Shown here in pieces: positions 1-14,300 of a stretch of DNA of 64,000 nucleotides. Every line of letters begins with the position of its first letter. The first letter of the stretch is position 1. Under the pieces are notes generated by a model, which was not told the DNA's origin, did not search any database, and worked only from the letters and a program-made list of their open reading frames with translations. This DNA comes from Mesaphorura yosii. Lineage: Eukaryota > Arthropoda > Collembola > Poduromorpha > Tullbergiidae. Location of the stretch: NCBI GenBank assembly GCA_009869945.1, contig WIXG01000303.1:32568-96567 (forward strand), read 5' to 3'. Made by a program: the position numbers and the translations under genes.

Positions 1-2305
1 TCGCGGGGAGAACGAAGAAAGGAAATTGGCATATTTCAAGTCTTTCTCTTGACTTGACTTTGATATTTTCACTTGACTTGATTCCTGTCCTCAATTCGTA
101 GTTCAGCCGCTGCTGCCATTACTTATCTGCGCGTTGCTTTCAGCTTTCTCCACAAAAGCATACAGGTCAGACAAGCAGGCAGTGTTTTCTTTAGTACTTA
201 AAACGGTAAATCTCTTAACGGTTCTCCCTTTTCGCCAGTTTTCGCCCTCTTCAAGCCTATAGCCTTTCCCTTTAATATGCCACGGTGCCTTCTGGATTCG
301 TCTGATAAGGAAATGATGGACGAATGGGCTTCAATCAGTCCGCAACGGCAGCGGCGTGCGTAAAATGGATTTCCAATAATTCATATGAATTTTGAGTCGA
401 GCCAAAACTTTCGCCGTGGACCAAAATATTTCATAAAAACGGGGAAATCCCAGTCTCGGAAACTTGTGTGGTACGACAGAAATTATTTTGTGAATTCAAA
501 GAGCTAAACGGGCAACGGCACGTACATCTCCCGATTTCAATAACGCGAAGACGAAAGCGAAACATACAAAGATGACACGACACAAAAGACAGGCAGACGC
601 TGACGCAGAATAAAATAGAATGGAATAGAAAAGATAAATATTTCAAATGTGAAAGAATTACAAAAGGAGAAAGAAAGGCAACGCAGCGCACATTTGTGCG
701 TTGCGGAGTATGAAAGCGAGAGCATCGGCAGGCAAAAAGGAAAAAGCAAGTCGAGATCAGAGAGGACACAAACGAAATGCTAAGGCTGACACAAAGCCAA
801 CAGCAAAAGAAAAAGTCAAAAGTAACGTGATATTGAAAAGTCATTTGGCAATAAATCTTGCAAGGTTGGACAAGTATGTTTTATAATGTGGCCCAAAGTG
901 GAATACAACGCAGACTTTATCCGTTGTTTACTGATGTCTTACCGGATTGTGTTGCTTCCTCCCACAATTTTTTGCTGATTGTAACTCATAAAGTCTGTAC
1001 GCTATTTATTTATTTCTCTCGCGCGTGCACGCGATGAAGGCGATCATAGTACAAATGAAGAAATTAAGAAATCGGCCAACCAAACAATACCTTCACGCGC
1101 ATTTCGTGCTCTCACCAGTTTTCTGCTTTCTCCGGCAGATCAAAACGCTCCAGCCGGAGTTAATCTTGCATTTAATCCCTCCAGGCAGACGCGATCTTTA
1201 CTTGCTTGCTAGCTACTCGCTTAATAAAGTCAGCCTGGCTGTCTGTCTGCAGAGTTTTCTTTTGCATTTGCGTCTCGAGATAAGCACGAAGCAAGAAACG
1301 AAATGAAAGTCGATGAGCGCGCGAGCGTGAGAGTTTAAAGAAGTCGGTCGGTAGCCAGTACAAGATCACGACTCCTTTGTGCATGGTCGCCGTCGCAGTG
1401 AGACGCAGAACAGAAATTGCTGGAGGGCATCGGCACCCTTATCCAAGAATGAATTTCTATACGCTCGGTCGAGCCACTCGACTCGAGTTTTTCTTTATCA
1501 GGTCCATTATTATTATGATTACTAATACACTGCACTGCACCCACGCCAGGCCACGCCAGTGTCACGGCCGCCCGAAGCCAGGCGAGGCGAAGTAAAAACG
1601 GTCCGCTCGCACTCAAGAAGCAGAAGGAAAAAAAGCTGAAGCAGGATGCAGTCAAGTGAGGAAGAAATATTGTGTTTGTGAGCCCACGTGTGTGTTTTTG
1701 TAATGTAAAATAAATTGTGAGCACCGCAGTGCGGGAGGCACTTCAGGTTTTGATCGCAAATCAATGAACGAACAAGGAACGGTAAAAATGGCATACGCGT
1801 CGTGGCATGCAGGCAGGGAAAGATGTCAGAAAAATTGAGTGCACAATGCCAGGCAGAGACCAAGACCGCCTAGGCCGACAAAGTGCTGCGGCTGCGGCAT
1901 TTCTTGTTCTTCTGTATACTTGGCGAATTCGAATTTGGATTCAGATTCCTTTGCTGCTGCTGCTCCGATCACAATGCAGCACAATGCAATGCTGCTTTTC
2001 ATCTTGCATTTCTCACAAGAATAAGAATGAGAATTCGTCTTCCGTCATTCTGCCCGCCTGCCTGCCCGAACTGAATGAGTGCGGGCTCGATCAATAAATG
2101 TGCATGCATCGCGTACGAAGAAAGGAGGAAGGTGAAGTCTTAATCGCGTTCTTGAGTTCATATTTCATTACCCAGCCAGGTCAATTCGATGGACGACACC
2201 GTTAATATTTGCGACTGACGATTTTTTGCGAAATTGATTTTTGTGAACTGGCAAAACGCGAACTTCAAACAAAATAGGAAACGTGTTTCTTCAGCTTTTG
2301 CTTAC
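1..2305. other. Intron of the dipeptidase gene; no coding exon seen
   Basis: This lies downstream (minus sense) of the donor AGAG/GTAAGC at 2306-2301. I searched both strands for the next M19 block (the Gly/His-rich zinc-ligand segment) and found none, so the next exon is off the left edge. The open frames here are short, compositionally biased and lack flanking splice logic. Two copies of the 8-mer CTTTCTCC occur at 144 and 1126. Confidence 0.5.
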
Positions 2306-5300
2306 CTCTGGGAGTTGTGACCCATTCTAAGGCAGTAGAATACTTTTCGGTGAGACGACGAATTACGTCTATTTGTTCAAGTGTGAGTTGAACAGCATCC
2401 AAATGTTGAGCACCACATGGGATGTACGCAGACCACAACTGCAAGACAGACAAACACAGGGGTAAGACAATGCAATGCATATCAAGTTGGCTGGCTGGAA
2501 TGGAAAGACTTAATATACGGGTGAACATGAAAGAGGATGAAAGCGGGAGCGGATGATGATGATAGATTCAAACTGGGATCAGAAAAGACGAAACCAAATC
2601 TACACGACGGCACGCACGGCAAGCAGTAGATTTGGGCAAAAACAAGTTTAAGGATGAAATGGAGAAAAGATCGGTTTTAGTTTAAGAAAGACTTTCTCCA
2701 CTTCTTCATAATAAATCAAAAGCGGAGTTCTCTGCTCTCCTTTGGCATCTGCTCCACCACTCGAGAAAGAGACCGACGACGACAATGAAACGAAAACAGA
2801 AAACCAGACAACAATTTCGAGTTGGGATTCTCATCCCGAAAATCTCTTTTGTGTTCTTATCCATATTTTATGTTTATTGTTCTACCGCGTCGTCACGACG
2901 AAGGAAGAGACGAGGACTTGGGAGATTGTGAGATTATTACGGAGAAATTAGAAATTATTAATTAAAAATCTGCAAAGTAATCAAAGGCAGGAACAGACTG
3001 CAGACAGGAGGAGGACAGACGAGGACAAGACACAAGACAAGAAAGAGGACGTGGACTTAATCCATGGACCAAAATTAAAAACGAAAGTTCTGTGATCTTC
3101 GTTCTTCGCAAATGAGCAGCGACAAAAACAAAGACATTCTGCGAGATGGGATGTAAATAAGTAATGAATTGGGCGGCCAGGCCTGCATTGCATTGAGGTT
3201 TGAGGTATTAAATATTTATAAGATCAAATAAATAAGGATGGGGATAAAGTTGGTGTGGTGGTCGTGGTTCCTGAAGAGGCAATGAATATAAACGAGAAGA
3301 GAAAGCAGGCTGCAACCGCCACACGCACCTGACATCCGACCATTCCTTGCTGGAGCCGCAGGAGATCCGTGTGTGACCACGTGGACCGTGACCAAGGCTC
3401 CACTTTACGCAGATCCGACGAGAAATTAAAGTCTTGAATTTGATTATGAACAAATTTGCGTATGTTCCATGGAAGATCATTGTGCCTGTAAAACAAAAGG
3501 TGAGTCGAATCGAGTTAGATAAATTGCGAGCCCGCGCCTTTCAACGGTAATCACATCACGACTCACGGAAACTGCGCTCACGGCCATTAAAATCGATCAA
3601 TTTGGAGGCAAGCAAGCGGGAATTGACGCTAAAAGCTTTCAAGATTTTAAGGCGAGTCATTATGAATTATTAACAACTCGAAACGTACAAGCGAACGCGA
3701 ATTATCTGCTTTCACCTGATGACAGACCCAAATCCTTCGCGTACGGACGACGTACGAAGTGTCGACGCTTGTTTTATTTTTGTTTTGGTGTGCCGTGTCT
3801 GAACACTTTTGAGTTTAAGTATTAGCGTAGAGAAAACATGACAGAAGCGCTACGCTTTAATTACTGTGGCTTACTTTCTCGTTTCTCCATTACGAGCTAC
3901 AGACAAATTTCATTAAATGAAATAATTTCAAACTTTATACACTCGACAGGATTCTCTCAGTCTATAAAGTTGGGGCAGTAACCAGCCAGTCATTTCGACC
4001 GCAAACAGACTCTAAAACAATACAGGGCCTGTGTAGTTGGAGAAAGTAAATTGAGAACAATTTGGGCAGTTGGCAGTTGGCATTTTATTGTGGGATGCAG
4101 TTTATAAGCAAATGAGCCGAAGCAATCCGCGTTTGCGTCCGCAGTTGTTTTGCAGAATCTACTTTCTTTTCCTTTGCTTGGCCAATGCAATACTCTGACA
4201 AGCGGTTGGTTTGAAAGAGAAGGCACCGTGTCTAGTAACCAAATACTTTTACCTCTTCGTTCGTCGTGGATTACGACCGAAAGTGTAATTGAAACTTTGT
4301 GTTGAGAAAGACCGTGGAACAGCACAGGAAAAGCGTGCGCAAGACCAGCGGAACGTGAAGGTTGTGAGTGAGTCCGTGAAAGTACGAAGGCAGAGAAAGT
4401 TTTTTGTATTTTCATCGTGTGCTGTTACGTGACTTAATAGTACATTAAACCCTTGCAAGTAGTACTTTCTCCGGGATACTTTCTACTTTCTCCAGTTTGT
4501 GCGCGGTGAAAGCATGCACAAAGTATTGGTACCCAAGAAGTATGAGAAACTGAAACTTTAGCTGAAACTGCTGATATTAAGAATACACTACAAAGTGGAG
4601 TGCAGTGCAGGTTTTGGTTTATTTTTCGGCGAGCAGCATTCCAGCAAGCAAGCAGAAGCAGATTTTGAGTAGATTTGCGCTGGCATACAATACATTTTTA
4701 CAGGAAGCAGTAATGGAGTAATGGATCCCAGGTGACTACTTCTAAAGGATACCTTCAGACAGCCGGCCCACGGTCGTGCAACAGAAAAGCAACAGACTTT
4801 ATGTGTACATAATATCTCCATCACGATACAACTCACGAGACAATACAAAGTGCATGAATGCAGTAATCGTAAAACACGAGCAGAGCGTGGAAAGGTTAAT
4901 AACGTACACAATATCACGAGTCACGAGAATCCATTACAAACATGCACATATGCACGGCAATTTCGATACAAATTGGTAATTGCAACGATTCACGATGTAA
5001 AGTGTTAATAGGCGGACAGGATGTCACCAAACCACAGACAAAAGGCCATAAATTTTCACGCACACAATGCACACTGCAAGAAATGAAGCAGTGAAGGCAG
5101 CGATAGAATGAATGAGGAAATTTGGACTTAATTCAACCAAGCGTATTCTCGTGAACTTGCAGTACAATTGCAATTAACGCGAGTCTTAGGAAAAATGTCT
5201 CTGCCCTTTAAAAGTGTGCTTGTGCTATTCATTTGTGTGATATTCTTCGCAATAATCGAATCTCTACCAATTAACCACGCCAATCCGTACACAAGTTATT

Positions 5301-8300
5301 TCAATTACCAGGTAAAGTCTTCTATAAATATCCATGCCAAGATTGTTATAAAGTGGACAAAGTTTTCAGATTTCATCAATTTTATGATTTTACAGACCCA
5401 CAATGACGAAAATCAATTCATTGTCCAAGAAGATTTGGAGCATCAGCATCCAAGATCAAAGCGAATCTTCTGCTTCTTCTTCTGGTTGATTACGAAGCGC
5501 TGCTGAAACGACGAGCTACTAGGAATTCGATCCCGGTCGGCCAGACTCCACGTTCCAGAATATAGCACGAAGCATGCTTTACTTTTTTATGTATCGTGTA
5601 TTCTGAGTGGGTGCAATAAATATCGCTTGCCTCTCCCACTTGGAACATTTAAATCGCCCAGGCAGGCGTAAATTACAATTGTACGAGTATTTCTTTCATT
5701 GTGAATTACGCGAGGACGCGTCGCGAAGCGAGTGCGAGTTGGACGGGCAAATTACAATTCTAAAATGGCGCTGCAACTGCCACTGCTTGAAAATTCTTAC
5801 AAAAATTCCAGCGCAGCACAACGCACGAGGGAGAAGAAATTCCGGCCGTGGCCGTAGCCATAAGTCAATGCTCATTACTCTTCGAATTCGCCAGCCGTGC
5901 CGCGCCGCGTGTCCGTGTCAATTCAGTTCCGTATTCCGTTCTTCAGACAACTCCGTTCAGGAGGTCGTGCTAGTTATCCGCATTTTCGAGCAGTTGACAA
6001 ATGTACATGCACGCACGGAATTTGCGGTTGTGTCGTCTTGATTTGGTCGTTTAGTATTTGACTCACGTACTCGGCCAGTCGGTCCAGTCGAAGCTGGCTT
6101 GGACATGGACTGAGTTCGACTTCGAGCTGCCCGAGCTCAGTTTGTCGCAAAAGCACAAGCAAAAGCATTGTAAATTACAACACGTGCAATTCGCAGCTCG
6201 CTCAAAGAGACAGCATTTTGTGTTCTAACTTTGTAGTAGTTTGTACACACGATGAGGACAAAGTTTACCAAAATGCGTACAACTTTCACTGCACCACAAA
6301 ACACACCATGGCGATGGCAATAAATGGACAAATGCGGATCGCAGGCCGTGCTTGCCCATGCATGCAGTCCAAATCCAGGCTACATGCACTAATTAGACTG
6401 AGACTGGAGCAGAGAAAGTTAAATAAATTGTCGTATCAATGAAACGCTCACCACACGCGCACTGCAATTTATACGTGCGTGCGTGTACACGTCGAGAGCC
6501 TTGCCTCCGCCTGCTAATGTTAAGCAGTGATTTGAGAGTTTCGAAATTTACGAGAGCACAAAGGAATCACTCATGCTGAACAAACCAACCAAAGTAACCA
6601 AAAACGGAATTCAGTGCAGCCGGATGCCGATTCGAGTGCGCATAATTCGCCTTCGACACACCACGCCATTCGCATGGCTGAAAAAGAGGAACCTCGGGCC
6701 CAACTTTCACCAGATTTCTTTCCCCGCATTAAATTAGTGAAGGCAGGAGGACCAGCAGCAGCGCAGCAGGTTTGAAGTGCGATCGATTCAGAGTCCAATA
6801 AATAAAGAATTTCTGAATTTCATGGTGTTTGCCATACGTACATAATATTTCATTCATTCACAATTCAAGTACGTTCAATTCGAGTCGAGTACGAGACGAG
6901 CCCGTTCAGTTTACAAAAGGCTTACGATCGTATTTCTGTTGGTGCAGATTTTCTGCAAATGATAAAGACATATTATATGCATTAGGTTTCAAAAGAAATC
7001 CACAAAGAAAGAAAACAGCGCGTTCAATCATGGAATTTAATAATAAAATATTGCTTTATAAATAATATCGTATCGAATTCGAATACCGACGGCGGATGCG
7101 AATTGCGAACGTGGAGAAATGCGTGTCGCATGCATTCGTGGCTGCTATGCTGCTTTCACCGAAAAGAAAGCATGTGGGATGTTCTTTTCTTTCTTCTTTT
7201 CACTGAAAGTGAGCCCGGTCCTGCCTTGTGCTTGTGATTTGTGACAACTTATTTTCGAGCAGTAAATAAAATTACGACAAACCAATTTTTACTTTTACCA
7301 CAAGAAACCCAACACGAGTCGCGAGTCGCGTACTTTGCAAGAAAAAGTCATAAAATGCGCCGCGTTGGCTGAGACGGCGGGTCGGCGCGTGCAAGTTGCA
7401 AGTATTTTAGGAGTAATAAAAAGAAAATTTGTTGTTGCTCTGCTTTCTCGGAGAAACCAAAAGGCAAAAGTCTCTGCTGCTTTTATGTGTAATAAGATTT
7501 CTTGTGCCCTTCTGTTTTCGGAGATAAGCAAGTCGTTTTTATCTCGTGGCCCGTTTCTATTTTTATGTGCGATGCCGTAGCCGTAATATTAAATTAATAT
7601 CTTAATAAGTCATCTCAAAAGCCAAGCCACAATTCCCATCTTTCTTGTTGCTGCTTTGGGTCTTGTTTCTTTTTCTGGGCCGCCAAAGGGCAGTGCCAGC
7701 GTAGAATAATGGCACAATAATTCTGGTCGCATTTGTAGTAATATGTTTTTAAAAGTTTGTGCGATTGCGGTGGTTTTAGTTTTATTACGTGGTCTTATCT
7801 CTGCTCTGCCCAATAACAAATTAAGAACTTGCATTGACAGCAATAATTTTACGAGGCACTCAAAAACTCGTGAAAATTGCCAATTAAAGGTCGGCTCTGG
7901 CCCCTTCGCTCTGCCTGAGGCCAACTTGCACCAGACGCAGACTGCGAATTTCGCGACATTGTTTTAATTAAAAGTTCCGGCTCTAATTTAGGACCGAACA
8001 TGAAATGGCTAAAGGGAACTCATAATTGTCAAGTCAAGTCAGATCCCGCTTCTAATTAATAAGAGCACAGAAGAATGCTCAATGATCAGCTCAGCTCATA
8101 TGTGCAACGTGCTTCAGCGTCATGTAATTTCTCGGCAGATTAGATCGGATGCTAGCCTACAAAACTTGCAACATTTTCATAAACAACGTGAACAAATCTG
8201 TAAACTTTTACACTCAGGGCGGCAAGAGTAAAGCACTGCGTGTGAGGGCGGCACGGCAGAAAATTCCATATAATGGAACACGCCACACGCCAAAAGAGTT

Positions 8301-11300
8301 TGGGACCAATTAACCAAAAACTTTGCGAAAGTATGCAAAAATTACGGCGAAATTCCCGAGTTTAATAAAACCGGCCTCCAGCGCTGCGACTTCTATTTCG
8401 ACTTGGACTCTTCAGCTCTTGATCTTTAATCTTCCTTGATCTCGGCCGGCCTCACTTTTAACAACGAAACCTTTGAACGTTGATTGAATTCATTCATCTT
8501 CTCGTGCACGACGAAACACGTAACGCGTGCGTGGTCATAAATTGTTCTTTCGTTTCAAGCACAGCACAACAAATTTCTTGATTAAAATGTGAACCTTTGG
8601 TCCGTTAGCGGCAAGCAGCTTAGAAGAGCATTCTTCTTGTTCTCGCGTACCCGGGATTAAATAATTATCAAGAATTATTGCCATTGTTTATGTTTGTCTT
8701 TGCCTTGCTTCCTTGCGAGCGTGCGTGCCTTGCTCATGCTTTGCTTTTGCCTATTGCCAAGCAATGGCAATAACTTAGCACGGCACTTTCATGTTACAGA
8801 TTAATTAAATTACTCGCAGAATAATAAAACAAGTTATAAATTAAAACGGCACGACACGGCGTAGCCTGGCTTGGCGATTTCTTGCACGGTAAGCATTTAC
8901 TTTGCATGCTTAATGCAATGCTTAACGCTTTCGCTTAACTCGTTAAGCGCTCGTACTTGTCGAGATGAAATTAAGACTCGCGACTCAACACCCGAAAACT
9001 TGACTCGAGCTTTTTCATGTATTGATTTACACTGTCAACAAATGGTGTAGCACAGCACTGCGAATCGTACGTGAATCTATGAATCCTGTCCGCCCACGAT
9101 GCAATGCTGTAATGCATCAAGTGTCCAAGACCAGCCGCGTCTCTTCCATGTGCAAAATCTCTTCTCACAATAACAACACGTCAGCTAGGAGTCGCGAGTT
9201 GTTGACTCAGGCTTCCGGGCCGTGCTGACAGCGAGCACTTGAAAATGATGCATTGTGAGCGAAACAGTATTTTGTCAAGTAAGCATTCGACATTCGACAT
9301 GTTTACATTCCCACATCATCATCGTCACTGCTCGTCAGACTGACTGATCTTCGCGGTTGCAGCACAGCGCAGAGCTTTTCTTGCCTTCCTTTCCTGGCGC
9401 TGAAGCTGATCGGCTTAGAATTACCATGCAAATAAGCTCAAACTCTCAATGCAAAGTGCAACTTGCTGGAAGGAAGCGAACGCAGGAATTTCCTAAAGAA
9501 TTTCTTCACACTACACAACACACTTAAATCAATACTTCCAGCATCCAGCTCGAAGTTCAGCTCTGCTCGGTTCTTAATTTTTTAATCTCTGGACCATGAA
9601 ATTAATGGCAGTGATCGTAATTCTGCACTGCATTCAGAAGGCCGACACAAGCGTATCATCGTCTCTCGAGAGACAGACGAGGGCCCGACACTCTGCATTT
9701 CTTCTGCGTTGCCAGTGCCAGTGTTTTGTGTGATTTTTATGGTTTCAGTGTAGTGCAGTGCCGTAAAATGGCGCAGTGATTAATGTATTGTGTCTACAAA
9801 ATTACAAACTTTTCCTACCCTGCCGTGCTCGTGTCTAATTCCCATTGCGGGCATTGCGTTTGCGGGAAAGCTTTAATGTTCTGAGCTTTGTACTTCAAAA
9901 ATCATTATTACGATTACGATTGTTACTCTCAATTCGAGTCCAGTCGCGAGTTGCGAGTCCCAAATCAAAGGAAATCCGCCCTACCTACACAGAATTAGCA
10001 AATGGCAAATAGTGAATAACAAAGCGTGTGTTTGCGTGTGTGCTGGCATTTCGCATTTAATTAAAAAGCAATTTAAACTCAGCTTGTGCCATCAGCATTG
10101 TCAGAAGAATTGAAAAGTTGACCTGAGACTTTCCATGTGTCTGCCATTTGGCATTTGCGATTTGCTCTTCCGCATTTCAATTTTACGCAGACGCAAATTG
10201 TTTTTAATTTCTTACGTGGGCGACCGCATTTACCATTTGCTTAACTGCTCGAAATGAGATAATCGTTATGGACAGTCATAACATAAAGGAGAGAGTAATG
10301 AAAATGAAACGAATCGCTGGTTAATTGAGTTCCCGCACGCGCAAAATCAAGCAAATTGACGTAAACAACGGCTTCAAGCTTAGTTTTGAACGACCCTCAT
10401 TGGCCTTTGCCCCGACCGACCAGAAAACCGCGACCGAACCGAGTCAAGCCTCGCCAATACCCAAAGCGCAGTAAAATTAAACCATTTAAAAGCCATTCTC
10501 TCGGTTAATATGCAAATTATGGTGGTAATAAAACCGGGACGGACGAATTACGACGAGAAAGTTTTCGCAAGTGAAGTCCCGCAACGGGAGTGCCAAGTTG
10601 AGCTGCTGCACGAGATTACAAAGTTTCAAGTTCAAAAAAGTTGAGCAAAGTGAAAGTAGCAACGAGCAACGGGAAGGAAGAGTAGCAACGACCAACGGGA
10701 AGTAAAAGCAAAAATGTGCTAGAGAAAGTTTTGCTTTTGCTTTTGCATTTCTCGAATGTGTTTATGCCGTGTGCGAGTGCCCAAGTGTTTTTCGCAAGCA
10801 ACGAGCATGGAGAAAGTTAAAAAATATACATAAAATGAGGGGAAGTGGGGAAAACACTGACACGGTGAAAGTATTTGAATTTTTTGCCACTGCGCGAGCC
10901 ATTTACGTATTACATACTACTTTTATTAGCGAAAGTCCGTCTCTGGCTGGGAAAGATGTCTATTTCGTTGCTTTTGCTTTGCAAAGGCAGCAGGCAGTTT
11001 GGTAATGGAGAAAGTCTTAAAAGTCACTTGGGCTTTGAAGATGAGTCGTCGAATTGAACGCATCTTCGCAAGCCTAGCCGAGCTGAGCTGAGTTTGTTGC
11101 TCGCTTTTTGATGGAGAATAAAAAGAATGTCATTCAACTTTCTCCGGTGCTTTCGCGGCGACGACTTCCACGACTACGACGGACGAACGGAATTCGTCGT
11201 CATCTCGCTACTCGCAGAGGACGACAAGAAAATTCGAGCTGTCAATCAATCTGCTTGTCAAGTTGAGGAACGCACGCAGCGCCCGGAAACTTGGACAGAC

Positions 11301-14300
11301 GGACATAAATTCGCTGTAACTCTCGCCTCGCGTTAGGCACCAACGCCAACGCATACAGAATCAATCTCTCGTAAAGTAAACACAATCTCGCAGCAGCCAC
11401 GTCGTGCGTCCTGTTGAACAGTTTAATAACTTACCCATCAATCAACGGCACTTCACGCAATATTTGCTGTACAGTTTGAAGCCTTTCGTGTGGCGACGGG
11501 AGAAAATCTTCGTAAATGGCGAGCGGGACTCCGACGCCCACGCCAATCGCCGCGGCGAAGAGGACCACGCAGCAGACGAGACACCAGTGCTTCATTTTTA
11601 AGTCGACACCTGCAACACAACAGAACAGAACAAAAATGACAAAAAATGCAAAACACTTAAAATGTCAAGCGTACACGCGCATCTACGTCATGGGCCCGGA
11701 CGGGCAGCAGCCATACAGCTTCAATTTGGCCAAGCAAGCTCTTAGCTTTGTGTGAAAAATATCGAATTTCTTGCCCGCATTGTTCCTGTCTTCAGTCTCC
11801 TGTCGTGACTGCCGCGCTTTGGCAAGATTCATATTCATAACCCATCAAATGCTGCCAGCCAGCCTGCTTTGTTTTTTTTTGAGTTGACTGGCAGGTGGTA
11901 AAAGTCATTCTCTTGTTTTTCGATTACAAGACTCAAGACGCGCTCCTTTGCCTTTGTTTCATTCTTCCGTGCACTTTAAATATTCTTGTCACTCACTCGG
12001 CGCCGTTTCTTGATCATCTCAGCCCTCGCATTTCGCGATCATCTCGACCGACGACGCTTTTCATCATCTTGTAATAATTCAGTCCCTGACAGCTCTGCTG
12101 CTGCTGCTGGGCTCTATTTGAGGAACGAAGAATTTATGAGCGAATCTATTTTTAGTTCTCGTCTTCTCCATCTGCCTGCCTGCTTGGCTGCATACGCACG
12201 GTTTTAGTTTTAGATTGTGCATTCTCCCCGATTGTTTACTTAAATAATTGCGATTTGTCCAAAATGATGATGATGAAGAGCTTTCGCTTCCCATTTGAAC
12301 AGCGAACTCTTTCGTGTCACTGTCACGCAACGATGACGATGACATGCCGACTGACAAATCACCGAGGCCGAACACAAGTGCAGCTGCAGCGCGACGCGAC
12401 GGAATAACAAATGATATCAATTTATCCTCATCAACATAATCGTGTCACTCGAGGCAGATTCCGAGAGATGAATGAATGGCATGGAATGGAGCCTAACTCG
12501 CCTTCGCTTTGTCATACGCGAAGGCAAAGGCTCTTACGGCATGGCCTCCGCATTGTCTGACGCTGACACTGACATTCACGCGACGCATTATTACAATGCA
12601 TGAATACGAAAAATGAAAAACGAAATGCGTGTCGCACTGCAGCATACGCTTGAGCTGGAAAGATGAATGATTCGTGCGTTATGCATGTTTGATTAATTAA
12701 CCACACTAACACTCACGCCGGCGCGTGCTTAACGTACCTTTGCCTTCGCCTCCACCCGGTCCCGTTCCACTTCCAGGCCCACCGGTCGCGAGATCCTCTT
12801 TGCTGCCTGAGCTGAGCGAATCCGCTTCGATGACAGTGGTTCCGTTGATGCGCACCGCAGACCCGTTCTGGCCTGTGTTCGGGAGACTGACGACCGTCGA
12901 GAAGCCGACGGGGGACACGCGACTCACGTCCGGGAGTTCGATCAAATTTGTACCCTGCAAATAGAATTATGGCAGGGATTGAATCGAGGCGGTGATTTTG
13001 GTAGCGGCTTGGCTTGGGTTTTCATTTGGTGGTAATTTGCATGGAGACTCAAAGCGCATTTGCTTTTGCCGGGAATTGCAGTGATGATTATGAACTTGAG
13101 AAACTTTATTATTACATGTTACGCCATTACCATGCAAGGCAAGGCACGAGAAAGGTAAGGAGAAAGTCCCGTCGACAGAATTTGGTTTGGATTCCGGCCA
13201 CGTGCGCGCAAAAATTTGCATTTGACTCGAAGTCATGATAATAGACAATGAAAGCTGAGCGCGGTGCGGCGTGCACTGCACTTGAAATCTTGAAAAGTTC
13301 ATTTCGGGCCAGCGAGCTGCGTGAGTGTACATAAAAAATTGCTTAAAAACTCAGTCCACGCGCGAGCTGTACACTTTCTACTTTCTCCAGACTTTCTTTC
13401 TCCTGCAAGCAGGTTCTGCCTCGCCTTGCAGGCTTTCACCGGTGAAGGCAAGAAAGTAAAGCTTGATAAAGTGAATGAATTTTTTAGCTTTTTAGCTCCT
13501 TTTTAAGGATTTTAGCTTCATATTAAATATATTTTCATTTTCATCATCGCCGTCGCCAGGCGAATGCTGCTTCTGCTGCTGCTGCTGGTTCAGCACCTCT
13601 TTGATCTTTAATTTTCTCATCTCGATTTATGTGAAAATGCGTAGACTTTTGCCTGCACTGCCCCGCAACTGCACTCGCACTTGAAACTTGACCTCTGTCC
13701 GTGTCCGCGATGTCTGCGGCGGCCGACGAGCATTGCCTAATACCCATTAAGAGTGTGCGAAAGCGATTTGGTCACTTTTATGGCTTGACAAATCGTTTTT
13801 CACTTTCTCCAGTCGCAATAATTGTCCCCTTAAAAACTACGGTGCTTTATGGGCTACCTTAATAGGATATGGGCCATGGCAGGCATTACATTTATTGCCG
13901 ATGCCGGGACGATTGTGTAACTCGTGGAATTTATGGATTATGACTTCCGGCGTCAGTTAACATTACATTACCGCTACTGCTACTCGAAACTTGAGCACTA
14001 CGCACTACGATGAAAGAGCAGAATGTGCTGCGTATTTTGCTGGTGGCTTTTACATGCAACTGCAGCAAGGCCCTTGTTTAATACTTTGCCCACATAAATT
14101 CATTGCCTGCCTTACTTTTCAGTGCAGCAGCCCAGCAGAGCAAGCAAGAAAGCACGCGACAGGCAGCAGGGCAAGTTTTGAGTTGACTGGAATTAATTCT
14201 GGCAGGAAGGAGGAATTTATAATTCTTTCAGCACACACAACTTGGACGACCGACCGGCCAACTTTCTCCACGCATTATGCATGTAATATCATAATCTCTC

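Larger units (their letters stand above)
3486..11434. other. 7.9-kb dipeptidase intron hosting a nested gene
   Basis: The intron runs in minus sense from donor GATGG/GTAAGTT (11435) to acceptor TTTTACAG (3486). Apart from the plus-strand peptide gene at 5195-5506 I see no supported gene. It contains GGAGAAAG/CTTTCTCC copies at 4465, 4486, 10809, 11007 and 11138. Confidence 0.6.

Noticed and set aside
431..844. 137-codon minus-strand open frame rich in Phe, Ser and Cys
   Set aside because: It lies inside the dipeptidase intron, has biased composition, no domain and no splice partners.
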